DNA from: Seribacter sp963934295
GTDB taxonomy: Bacteria > Verrucomicrobiota > Verrucomicrobiia > Opitutales > Seribacteraceae
Direction: 5' to 3'
Assembly: GCA_963934295.1 (NCBI GenBank)
Contig: CAWVXY010000004.1
Span: 62,001-126,000, forward strand
Length of the DNA: 64,000 bases
Below, piece after piece: positions 56,270 to 64,000 of this stretch. The notes beneath the pieces were generated by a model that saw only the letters and a program-made list of their open reading frames with translations, searched no databases and was not told the DNA's origin. Position numbers and translations under genes: made by a program. Numbering within the stretch: the stretch's first letter is position 1; every line of letters begins with the position of its first letter.

Positions 56270-59200
56270 CTATTCCACCACATGGATGGTGTGATCAATG
56301 CGCCCTTTGATCTCTTCTCCCTTGGCTGATTTGATATCGTAATCAATCTGAGCCATGTGAACCGGTTTTAAATTTGGAATATGTAAAACCACTGTCTTTC
56401 CATCATCCAGTAATTCCACTTTTTTCAACTCAAGTTCTTTTACTGGGATCTCTGGAGATCCATAATTGAAAGACCACTTTAAATTCCATGCTCCAAACTT
56501 AAACTGAGAAATGGAATTTGCAGCTTCAGGATCAAGGGGTTCATAAAAGCCAATTTCAACGATATCTTTTTTAACCTTAATCGATTTTGGCAAATGAACT
56601 GGTTTACCGGTGTATCGAATACGATCCAATCCACCGTTTCCTTTGGCATTAGTTTGCCACCCCTTAAGCCCAGAAACATAAAGTTGTCCATCCCTAAGGT
56701 TCATTCTGGCTCTCATTGCACTACTGGAAAGTTCAACTGGGATCCTGGCGACACCACCCTGCATCTGGCCATCCTTCTCTTCCTTAAGCACGACGTACAT
56801 TTTACTTTGTCCGTAAGAGAGATGAAGTAATTGGTCTTTAAGTGGCCCCCATTTGCTACTGGTTACCCAGGCCTGCCCGCCTCCGGAATTATCAATCCCG
56901 CGCTTCTTGCTCATCCATACGAGCGGCTTAGGGGCTTCATTAGGATCATGCTGAAAACCTTCGCGGGCATCCGCTTTATATTTTTTCCAATCCTTGTATT
57001 CGATTTCATATCCTGCGATTGGAGAGCTCTTTAATTTTCTGGTTCCATGATAGGAATCAACCACCCCATTAAAACTTCCAGGCTTTACCCAATGCAGGGG
57101 TGCCGTTGGTACGAAAGATCCCTCATTATCCCCGGTGGTCACTTCTCCATTCGGCCCAACTCCAATTCCATTAGGCGCCCGAAAGCCACTTGCATAAATA
57201 GACATTTCTTTTCCATCGGGAGAAACTTTGATCACGGAGCCGTGCTGTTTCCCCATTCTCTCAAACCCACGACCGCCTGCCCGTACGGGACAACCCATGG
57301 CAAAGTAAAAATTTCCTTCGGGATCGGTATGTAAATCAAAACAAAAGGCGTGAAACCCCTCCGTATTCTCCCAGTCGTTATTAAAGTTTTCCAAGAAGTC
57401 GGCTTCGTTATCTCCATTGAAATCATGAAATCGGGTAATTTGATTATCTCCGACGGTGTAGATTTTTTCATTCACGATTTTCAGTCCGAGTGGTTCATGT
57501 AAACCGGTGGCAAATCGTTTCCAGGTTACCTTGTCCAGTTTTTCATCAATATAGGAAACAATCCACACATCCCCATCCCAGGTACATACCGCCGCAGTCT
57601 TTCCGTCCTTAAAAAAATCAAAAGCACCGATTCGCATCTTGGGTTCATGTGGGTTATTGAAAGGAACCCCGATCTTGTCGACCACATAGGCATCAGTCTG
57701 ATTATCCGAAAGTTCACTTTCCACCGTGATCGTATCGCCCCATTGCACAGAGCCTCCGCCGGTAAGCTTGGATAAATCCTCAGCCTTTCCGGCTACAGAC
57801 TGAACGGCAGGCTGATAAGCCGGATCGCCTGCCCACATCGCAACCTTAAATCGACTCTTTCCTTTGGGCACTTCGCAAAGTAAAAGGTTTTCCCAGACAA
57901 ATAATTTTACGCCATTCGAGAAATCCACCAATGAAAAGTTACAGGTTCGCCCTTCCAAGGAAACAGTAAATGTTTGATCTATCTTCTCAATTTGTGAGTC
58001 ATCATTCTCTGCCAACAGCATCACGGATGTCGAAGGGTGTTCGACCTGAACAGTCCTAGTCAGTGCTTTAAGTCCTTTTTGCTTAACGATACCCGGCATA
58101 TCTAAGACCTTCCCCTCGCCCACTGAGTAGCTAAAAATTGCCTTATCATCGTGAACATAATGCCCCTTAAAATGAGCCCAGTCTTTGGGCAAGGTTCCCA
58201 TTCGGGGAAACGATTTGTAGGGCTGGCGGCGTGGATCTTTCTTAATCATTTCCTTGGCTTTTGCCCAACCAGGAAGCATTCCGGTACGGAAAAGATTGTA
58301 GCTCTCCTTGACTACTGCCGCGGCACCATGTGCTCCGGCAAAAGGCATTCCGCTGGCCTTTAAGCTCTGATCATTCGTCCAGCCTAAGGAGTAGGACATC
58401 GTCTCGCTGTCAAAAACCATTCCGCCCCGCCGATCTTCACCAAGGGGTACCAAGTGAGCCCTTGAAATAATGTAGCGAACTTTTTGCCTAACCTCATCAA
58501 TTTGCCCAAGCAGTTTCGTGGCTTCCTTGGACAGATCATCGATGGGACTGCCTTCCAATTTTGGGAGAAGTTCAAATTCCGCAATTTGCATAGGTATCTT
58601 TCCATCTCCAACCAATTCCGAAAAAACGACCCGGTAAGTCGAAAAACTTTTTCCATTGGGAAACCTCATCGTTTTTAACTTTCCACGCCCCCTGGACACG
58701 GGGATCGAACCACTCGCAATTTGAGTGAAATTCTTCCCGTCTTTCGAACCACTAAGAACAAAGCTTTTCGGATCTCTTTCCGGTGCATCGTTGGCGGATG
58801 TGATTGTGATTCCATTTACAATGGTATTTTGAACCTTTATTTCCAGTCCGCTACCAGCCCCATCAAAATTGAGATATTTCGTGGCCGGTTGATCATCGAT
58901 TGCCAATAATGGTCTTTCTTTTTGGGGAGAATTCCCAGAGGTTCCTTTTATCGGGTCTGATGGTCGGCTCAGATCCATTGTTTTTAAATTGGATAGATCT
59001 TCCAATCCAATATTCGTAAACTCATTGCCTCCCATTTCCCGTGCCTTTGCCAGTAGCTTTTTCTCACGCAGATATAATCTTTTTAGGCGATCACTTGCAT
59101 TCTCTGCTGGTGGCCAGGCCACAACCGGAGCGGTCTCAATCGCGGTCGACACCACTGGGCCAAAACGATTTTTAAAATAACCCTCTGACGAGGCTTCATT

Positions 59201-59560
59201 AGATGGTTTCTTTTCCACATAACCTTTCGCCAACTCAATCACCTGCTTAGCAATGTCATGAATCTCTTCATCTCCTAAATCTAAATGCCCCCCTTTGGCA
59301 GGCATCTTGACCAACGATTTAGAATCTGCCGGACTTCCATGAGTAATAAATTTGATCACTCCCTGCATGTTGCCCGACTTCACCAGTTCCGAGGTCATTA
59401 GACTGGGGAATACCCCACCCACACCGTTTAAATCAGGCCCGTGACAAGGTGCACAACGCTGAGTCAATGCCGGACTAATTCCTTTCGGCCCAGCCAAGGA
59501 AAAACCTACAGATAAAGCAAATAAAGTGAGTAAGAAAAAGGCTCTAGATAACACAGTCAT
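56270..59560 (-). CDS. secreted c-type cytochrome with discoidin-like and DUF6797-type domains
   Basis: This 1096-residue exported protein (signal to about 23) begins with a cytochrome c domain: CAPCH at 36-40, GVGGVFPSL, and a distal Met in LVKMPAKGGHLDLGDEEI. A beta-sandwich like F5/8-C discoidin (about 225-335; GLEIKVQNTIVNGITITSAN, SFVLSGSKDGKNFTQIASG) follows. A long unknown region of the DUF6797 kind comes next (DRRGGMVFDSETMSYSLGW), and then a beta-propeller (about 660-960; GQAWVTSSKWGPLKDQLLHL, NGIGVGPNGEVTTGDNEG). The order is the reverse of the propeller-first cytochromes elsewhere in this window. It is the upstream gene of a block with the SGNH-phosphatase fusion 18 bp away. Probable oxidoreductase or glycan-binding electron-transfer protein; substrate unknown. 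Confidence 0.88.
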   Translation of the reverse strand: MTVLSRAFFLLTLFALSVGFSLAGPKGISPALTQRCAPCHGPDLNGVGGVFPSLMTSELVKSGNMQGVIKFITHGSPADSKSLVKMPAKGGHLDLGDEEIHDIAKQVIELAKGYVEKKPSNEASSEGYFKNRFGPVVSTAIETAPVVAWPPAENASDRLKRLYLREKKLLAKAREMGGNEFTNIGLEDLSNLKTMDLSRPSDPIKGTSGNSPQKERPLLAIDDQPATKYLNFDGAGSGLEIKVQNTIVNGITITSANDAPERDPKSFVLSGSKDGKNFTQIASGSIPVSRGRGKLKTMRFPNGKSFSTYRVVFSELVGDGKIPMQIAEFELLPKLEGSPIDDLSKEATKLLGQIDEVRQKVRYIISRAHLVPLGEDRRGGMVFDSETMSYSLGWTNDQSLKASGMPFAGAHGAAAVVKESYNLFRTGMLPGWAKAKEMIKKDPRRQPYKSFPRMGTLPKDWAHFKGHYVHDDKAIFSYSVGEGKVLDMPGIVKQKGLKALTRTVQVEHPSTSVMLLAENDDSQIEKIDQTFTVSLEGRTCNFSLVDFSNGVKLFVWENLLLCEVPKGKSRFKVAMWAGDPAYQPAVQSVAGKAEDLSKLTGGGSVQWGDTITVESELSDNQTDAYVVDKIGVPFNNPHEPKMRIGAFDFFKDGKTAAVCTWDGDVWIVSYIDEKLDKVTWKRFATGLHEPLGLKIVNEKIYTVGDNQITRFHDFNGDNEADFLENFNNDWENTEGFHAFCFDLHTDPEGNFYFAMGCPVRAGGRGFERMGKQHGSVIKVSPDGKEMSIYASGFRAPNGIGVGPNGEVTTGDNEGSFVPTAPLHWVKPGSFNGVVDSYHGTRKLKSSPIAGYEIEYKDWKKYKADAREGFQHDPNEAPKPLVWMSKKRGIDNSGGGQAWVTSSKWGPLKDQLLHLSYGQSKMYVVLKEEKDGQMQGGVARIPVELSSSAMRARMNLRDGQLYVSGLKGWQTNAKGNGGLDRIRYTGKPVHLPKSIKVKKDIVEIGFYEPLDPEAANSISQFKFGAWNLKWSFNYGSPEIPVKELELKKVELLDDGKTVVLHIPNLKPVHMAQIDYDIKSAKGEEIKGRIDHTIHVVE

Positions 59561-59942
59561 AAATAAGTTTACTAAAAGAATGTTGTTTGGTGGATTTGGG
59601 AAATAATAGGAAAAAAAGAGAGAAAATTAAATGATTTAGATTAAATAAAAAAATAAATTTATCGATATTTTAAAGCCATAAACCCATAAATAAATTAGGG
59701 TGAGAAATCGTAAATTTCAGAGTAAATACAAATCTATAATTATAATTTCCAAAAAAAGACTATATTTGCCTATAAACTTTCTGTATCGAAAGTTTATTAC
59801 CATCCGAATGAACGATTGTTTTTCTTTTGGAAACATTCCAAAACGAAGTCTTGGAGAACTGGATAATAAGTTCGGCTTGCCTATTGGTTTAGGTAAACCT
59901 TAAAGCTTCAATTCAAAATATAAATTTTCTTACATCCTTTCC
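59561..59942. other. intergenic stretch with an inverted repeat
   Basis: There are 382 AT-rich bases between the start of the minus-strand cytochrome gene and the start of the plus-strand SGNH gene, so it must hold two divergent promoters. ATAAACTTTC and GAAAGTTTAT form a perfect 10-bp stem at 59772-59797 with loop TGTATC and no T-run. A second small stem (GGTTTA/TAAACC, 59886-59899) follows. A short 67-codon frame over this stretch has no coding character and is not called. Confidence 0.55.
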
Positions 59943-60683
59943 ATGATTAAAAACACCATCCATCTACTTATAATTTTTTTGTCCATCGCAACGATTCACT
60001 GCGAGGCAAAAAAAATTCTCTTCATTGGTAACAGTTACACCTCACAATGTTCCCGTATCATTACTGATTTATTTAAGAACGAAAGCCCGGACTGGGAACT
60101 TACATTTCATTTCAAGGGTGGAAAAGACCTTGCCTATCACCTCGCTGATCCGACCACCAAACCGATGATTCTCTCCCAAAAATGGGACTTTGTAATGTTA
60201 CAGGAACAAAGCCAGAAATCCGGACTGGGTGGAAAATACTCCCAAGGCTTTCAAGACGCTGTAAGCTCGTTTTCCAAAATTATTCGAAAAAATGGATCCA
60301 CTCCCTGCCTCTATTTAACCTGGGGAAGGAAATCAGGAGATAAAAAGCATCCCAAAATTTATCCCGACTATCAAACCATGCAGAAGAAAATATCAGCCGC
60401 CTATTTCGAGGCGGGGAAGAAAAACCGGGCACGCATTCTCCCGGTCGGGCTGGCGTATTCAAAAATTAAACAGCAAGACCAGGCACTCTTTGAAAGCCTC
60501 TATAAAAAAGATGGCAGCCATCCCTCTGAAATCGGAGCCTATGTGGTTTCCTCTGTTTTCTGGGGTGGCCTAACCGGTAAAGATCCAACCACCATAAAAT
60601 GGCGGGGCAGGATTGAAAAACCTAAAGCTGTCCGGCTCCGCCAGGCCGCCCGGGCCGCCCTCGAGAAGCTTAGTAAAAACTAA
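59943..60683 (+). CDS. secreted SGNH hydrolase-like protein
   Basis: This 246-residue exported protein (signal to about residue 22) has an SGNH-type layout. Block I is ILFIGNSYTSQC with Ser31 (the N-S-Y-T variant used by DUF4886-like members); block III is FVMLQEQSQKSG; and block V is KKDGSHPSEIGAY, which supplies Asp and His. All three catalytic positions are filled, unlike in the GGG variant at 30-31 kb. It probably de-esterifies a glycan. The stop overlaps the stop of the opposing YHYH gene by 4 bp, so the two transcripts run into each other. Confidence 0.83.
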   Translation: MIKNTIHLLIIFLSIATIHCEAKKILFIGNSYTSQCSRIITDLFKNESPDWELTFHFKGGKDLAYHLADPTTKPMILSQKWDFVMLQEQSQKSGLGGKYSQGFQDAVSSFSKIIRKNGSTPCLYLTWGRKSGDKKHPKIYPDYQTMQKKISAAYFEAGKKNRARILPVGLAYSKIKQQDQALFESLYKKDGSHPSEIGAYVVSSVFWGGLTGKDPTTIKWRGRIEKPKAVRLRQAARAALEKLSKN

Positions 60684-61660
60684 GGAGAACGACGGAGAGG
60701 AGGTGGACGCCCCCCTCTTTGATGCCCTGGTCCACCACGCAATTTTAAGGGCTCCGCTTTAAAGTATCGGGGAATGACCGGCCAGTCCTCGGTCAAAAAA
60801 TAAGCATAGGTGCCCTTGGGGAATTCATCGGTCACCGTAAACCGGCCATTGCACATATCCAGGTCACCCGATCCTTTTATATATTGATAATCCTTACTAA
60901 ATGCACCGTCGTACTTTCCACCGGGTGGATTCGGGCGCTCTCCTTTTTTTAACCGAAAACTACTGTTCATTTTTTGGATTTCTGATTTCGGATCTTTTGG
61001 ATTCTTGTATCCGTACAAAGCATACACCGGATAGCCGTCCATGGCATATCCGACCAGTGGAGAATGTTCTTTCGCATTCACCCCCAGTTTTTTAAGTAGC
61101 CCGGTCGGTAATCCATGGTAGTGATACGATCCATTAGGCTGAACGTGGCCATGGTTGGCATCCAGTCCGAGCAGGACGGATCCGCCGAGAGCCTCGTAGT
61201 TCCAGTCCGCCCGCCGGTCTCCCATAAAAAACTCCGCCGTACCGGGGTCAAAAAGTACTCCATTAACTGCAATTCCAAAGGGAGTATTCGGTGGGCCCCG
61301 GCCTGATTCGTTATGTAACGAAATAGGCTGGCGGGCGGGTTCTTGATTGGTAGGAATTGAAAAATTATGGGCCTGTTCCTCCACTGAATTCGGATTGTGC
61401 CTGCTGGGGAATCGTCCGACCTTGTGCTTAGGTATTCCATTTGCCTCTACTTTAATTTCCTTTTTCAACTCTTTGAATTTACTCACGCTTTTTTGGGAAA
61501 GTTTTTCAACCGCTGGATTTAATTTCAAATCACCACTCTTCGTAACCGTATGCTTACGCACCGGGGGACGCCCACCCGGCCCGCGTTGCTGGCCAACTAC
61601 CTGACAGGCAAAAAAGAGGAAGATTAAAAATGAAAGAATGCAAGTGAGCTGAGTTCTCAT
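60680..61660 (-). CDS. YHYH-domain secreted protein
   Basis: This 326-residue exported protein (signal to about residue 23, ACQVVGQQ) has low-complexity Gly/Pro/Arg-rich ends (QQRGPGGRPPVR at the front, RGGPGHQRGGRPPPLRRSP at the back). The YHYH domain occupies the middle: NHGHVQPNGSYHYHGLPTG, GYAMDGYPVYALYGY and FTVTDEFPKGTYAYFLTEDW. His-rich motifs suggest metal binding, perhaps copper. The family is widespread in marine bacteria and its function is unknown. Convergent overlap with the SGNH gene at the stop codon is noted there. Confidence 0.86.
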   Translation of the reverse strand: MRTQLTCILSFLIFLFFACQVVGQQRGPGGRPPVRKHTVTKSGDLKLNPAVEKLSQKSVSKFKELKKEIKVEANGIPKHKVGRFPSRHNPNSVEEQAHNFSIPTNQEPARQPISLHNESGRGPPNTPFGIAVNGVLFDPGTAEFFMGDRRADWNYEALGGSVLLGLDANHGHVQPNGSYHYHGLPTGLLKKLGVNAKEHSPLVGYAMDGYPVYALYGYKNPKDPKSEIQKMNSSFRLKKGERPNPPGGKYDGAFSKDYQYIKGSGDLDMCNGRFTVTDEFPKGTYAYFLTEDWPVIPRYFKAEPLKLRGGPGHQRGGRPPPLRRSP

Positions 61661-61758
61661 AATTACTAATAACTCAGAAGAATGAAAAAAGTTCCAATAT
61701 ACTTTTCAAGCCATTGAACTCTAAGTTAGGCTGTAACCAAAAATTCTCCCTTCATAAA

Positions 61759-62736
61759 TCAAGATTCACTCCCCTTCCGGGTGACCTGGACCGTCTTACG
61801 TAACGCTTCGGCGAGAAATGCCTTGGGTTCCCTGGCCCGGTATTCCGGGTTATAAAGCTCCAATGAAATTGGTCCTTTATAGTTTATCCTTTTAAGAGTC
61901 TTTAAGGTTTCCACCAAAGGCAAAACACCATCTCCGGGCAGAACACGAATTTTATCATCATGCCTCCCATGAGGTTCCACGCCAGCGGGACAATCGGAGA
62001 ATTGAAAAATGGTAATGAAATCTCCCTGTAAATGATTAAAGTTAACCAGTTTTGATTTTCCCAAAAACATATGAAAGGTATCCGGGATAATTTGGGCTTT
62101 TTTATGATCCGCTCCAAAGGCAACCCGGGTTGCATCTGCAATTGAGGAAAGAGGAGAAAAGAAATTCAGGAATACAATCCCGGCACCCTCCATACCATAA
62201 TCCTCAATCGCCATTTCCAGAATTTGACGGTAGCACCAGGAAGCCACATTATGATCGAAAGAATCTTTTAATTTCATGTTGGGGATAACCTGAACTTTTC
62301 GGCTACCAATCGCAGATACCATTCGTAAACGATTTCGATGTTCCTCGAGACGTGACTTGAAACTCTCTTCACTTGCATCCATCGAATTCCACAATCCAAT
62401 TACACTGGGAATGTATAATCCCAAATCGGCCACCAAGCTCTTTATGTCCTTTAGATCCCCCCCCTGTTTTTCATACTGATCCAACTCCCGATCCCATGGT
62501 TCGACACAGTCAAAGCCAGCTTCCGCGGCCAAGCGTAGTTTATCTTCTAAACCAATTCCCTTGTCCAGGGTGGCGGTGTCCAAACAGATTGGCCAATAAC
62601 TTTTCCCATTCTGCCAAGCTACCTTTGTACCTGACTTTGCCTTCCCCCCTGCTTGTGGGTTTCGATCCTTCCCAAGGAGGGGAGCCGAAACAGCGGTTGA
62701 AGTAAGGGAAGCGGATAAAAAGGATCTACGATTCAT
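61759..62736 (-). CDS. sugar-phosphate isomerase/epimerase-like TIM-barrel protein, exported
   Basis: This 325-residue protein has a Tat-like leader (MNRRSFLSASLTSTAVSAP) and an AP-endonuclease-2 / xylose-isomerase-like TIM barrel (LAAEAGFDCVEPWDRELDQY, IPDTFHMFLGK, FQFSDCPAG, LPGDGVLPLVETLKTLKRI, GPISLELYNPEYR). Metal-binding Glu, Asp and His residues sit at the expected barrel ends. Such exported members isomerise or epimerise sugars, or bind them, in the periplasm. The sialidase gene starts upstream on the same strand and ends 158 bp before this gene, so a link to catabolism of released sugars is likely but unproven. Confidence 0.87.
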   Translation of the reverse strand: MNRRSFLSASLTSTAVSAPLLGKDRNPQAGGKAKSGTKVAWQNGKSYWPICLDTATLDKGIGLEDKLRLAAEAGFDCVEPWDRELDQYEKQGGDLKDIKSLVADLGLYIPSVIGLWNSMDASEESFKSRLEEHRNRLRMVSAIGSRKVQVIPNMKLKDSFDHNVASWCYRQILEMAIEDYGMEGAGIVFLNFFSPLSSIADATRVAFGADHKKAQIIPDTFHMFLGKSKLVNFNHLQGDFITIFQFSDCPAGVEPHGRHDDKIRVLPGDGVLPLVETLKTLKRINYKGPISLELYNPEYRAREPKAFLAEALRKTVQVTRKGSES

Positions 62737-62894
62737 AATCTATATGATTATTTTCAATAATATTAGGTTTCAACGATAATCGTTTATCTAAAGGCAAAGA
62801 AATATATAAATTCTAAAAACGGGGTATGCGATTATCTTGTTTTGTGATACTTACTTTGAGCCTGATGAGACGTACCTCATTTCTTTGGTATAAT

Positions 62895-64000
62895 TCACAA
62901 TCCAAATTCAGAAAGTTTGATTTTTTGAAAAACCATATCTGCCACTGAGGACTCGTATAAAATACCAATGGTCTGATCATCCACCATCGTCAGTGAACTA
63001 TACGCCCCACCCTTTTGATCGAGAAGAATCGACTTAGGCCAAGACTTTCCCTGATCCTCGCTCATGCGCACGGTCATTTTTTCCCTACGGTGCTTACTGT
63101 TGGGATTGGAAAAAAATAGCACTCTTCGCCCATCCGTTAAATTATGGGAAATCAGACTAGCCATACAGACCGGTTCGGGCAGAGCTCCATGATCGGATGT
63201 ATGAACCGTCCAGTTCGTGCCCATATCTTTGGTCACACCAACTGCCCGGCCATTGGTTTTTGATTTATCGGAACGGTTCCGGTTATCCCGCATATTTACC
63301 ATCAGCGAACCATCACTCAATTCCACCACCGCACACTCGGTGGTGTTATCCCGGGCATGGTTGGAAACCGTCCAACTTTTTCCATGATCCAGGCTCCACA
63401 TCAAATTGGAAAACGGCAGACCCGTTTTATCCCGACCCTGCGTGGGCATGACCAGTGTACCGTCCTTGAGGGTAATTCCATTGCCCGGTGCGGGTGCAAA
63501 CAGATGCCATGTTGGATCCTTCAATCTCTGGGTCCAGTTCTCCGGTTCACTCCAAGTCACTCCATCATCCGATGACCGGACAATCATGAACTGGGATGAT
63601 TTATGAATCGAATGACCCGGTTCCGACCCCTTTCCCCGCCACTGATGCGTATTCGGTTTCCCGTGTGTCCAGACAGCCGAAACGAAAATCTCGCCGGTCG
63701 TACGATCGATTAAAATATTCGGATCCGAACACCCATTCTGATCTTCGGGCAGACCACCAAATTTTTTCATGTCCATAATGGAGATGGGTCGTGCCCAGGT
63801 CTCCCCTCCATCGATCGAGCGGGATAATCCAATATCCATATGCCCCTGCAAATCCCGCCGACTTTTGTACCTCAGATCATAGACAGCGAGCAATGTTCCC
63901 TGATTTGTGGTAGCCATGGCCGGAATTCGAAAAGTATGACATTCAAACTGCCCCTGCTTATGAATGATGGTCACCTTACGTTCAGCACCATGGAGGAAGG
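62895..64000 (-). CDS. exo-alpha-sialidase-like protein, 5' partial
   Basis: The frame is open to the window edge, so the true start is beyond 64000; a GTG at 63974 is available but codons before it are in frame. The 359 codons from that GTG show the GH33-type FRIPA motif (HTFRIPAMATTN) and several Asp-boxes, S-x-D-x-G-x-x-W: SRSIDGGETW, RSSDDGVTW, SLDHGKSW and SEDQGKSW. TECAVVELSDGSLMVNMRDN holds the catalytic Glu region and YSSLTMV a Tyr candidate. It would release terminal sialic or similar acid residues from glycans. Whether it has a signal peptide cannot be seen here. Confidence 0.88.
   Translation of the reverse strand, partial: FLHGAERKVTIIHKQGQFECHTFRIPAMATTNQGTLLAVYDLRYKSRRDLQGHMDIGLSRSIDGGETWARPISIMDMKKFGGLPEDQNGCSDPNILIDRTTGEIFVSAVWTHGKPNTHQWRGKGSEPGHSIHKSSQFMIVRSSDDGVTWSEPENWTQRLKDPTWHLFAPAPGNGITLKDGTLVMPTQGRDKTGLPFSNLMWSLDHGKSWTVSNHARDNTTECAVVELSDGSLMVNMRDNRNRSDKSKTNGRAVGVTKDMGTNWTVHTSDHGALPEPVCMASLISHNLTDGRRVLFFSNPNSKHRREKMTVRMSEDQGKSWPKSILLDQKGGAYSSLTMVDDQTIGILYESSVADMVFQKIKLSEFGL

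Noticed and set aside
59700..59903. 67-codon plus-strand frame in the spacer before the SGNH gene.
   Set aside because: Lys/Ile/Tyr-rich AT-driven sequence, no signal peptide or motif, and covers an inverted repeat.
1..64000. CRISPR arrays, insertion sequences, prophage, tRNA, rRNA or toxin-antitoxin loci.
   Set aside because: No regularly spaced repeats, transposase, integrase or recognisable RNA gene seen on either strand.

Overview
The window looks like the chromosome of a Verrucomicrobiota-type bacterium (PVC superphylum, probably a marine polysaccharide degrader). The evidence is a set of families concentrated in that superphylum: a DUF1549/DUF1553 plus DUF1501 pair, four large secreted proteins that combine a beta-propeller (or DUF6797-type) body with HEAT-like repeats and a CxxCH haem motif, a small SWIB-domain protein, DUF1080, YHYH and FG-GAP proteins, and many secreted sulfatases and esterases. 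No rRNA, tRNA, phage, IS element or CRISPR array was recognised. Most genes lack an obvious Shine-Dalgarno; exceptions are noted. Order-level taxonomy cannot be settled from this sequence alone.

Layout. 0-4 kb: DUF1549/1553 and DUF1501 genes, the first cut by the window edge. 4-9.7 kb: a UAP1-like nucleotidyltransferase, converging on an operon for an RND exporter, a LolA-like protein and an outer-membrane barrel. 10-17 kb: an esterase and two tandem paralogous propeller/HEAT/cytochrome proteins. 17-21 kb: ilvA, a formylglycine-generating enzyme with both active-site cysteines, and a SWIB protein with a strong terminator. 21.4-31.4 kb: one long minus-strand cluster (SGNH protein, 1145-aa propeller cytochrome, glycerophosphodiesterase, PhoD-like phosphatase, alpha/beta hydrolase, DUF1080, lipoprotein). 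31.5-33.5 kb: an Old Yellow Enzyme reductase and a DraG-like protein. 33.6-39.7 kb: a 2035-residue alpha-2-macroglobulin. 40-46.3 kb: an apparently more GC-rich block with a sialate O-acetylesterase, FG-GAP protein, sulfatase, lipoprotein and esterase. 46.4-50 kb: an AT-richer heparinase-like lyase flanked by two decayed gene fragments. 50-59.6 kb: ankyrin lipoprotein, frameshifted sulfatase, esterase, metallophosphatase, an SGNH-metallophosphatase fusion and a 1096-aa cytochrome/DUF6797-like protein. 60-64 kb: SGNH hydrolase, YHYH protein, TIM-barrel isomerase-like protein and a sialidase running off the edge.

Working together (inference). Nearly everything outside ilvA, the nucleotidyltransferase, the SWIB protein, the reductase and the DraG-like protein carries a signal peptide or lipobox, so the region encodes envelope and periplasmic functions. 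The lyase, sulfatases, sialidase, deacetylases and esterases would strip sulfated or acylated glycans; the formylglycine-generating enzyme would mature the sulfatases, both of which have the C-x-P-x-R site. PhoD-like, glycerophosphodiesterase and calcineurin-like proteins point to organic-phosphate release. The haem-bearing propeller proteins may oxidise sugars in the periplasm. The broken sulfatase and two gene remnants show that this accessory repertoire is turning over.
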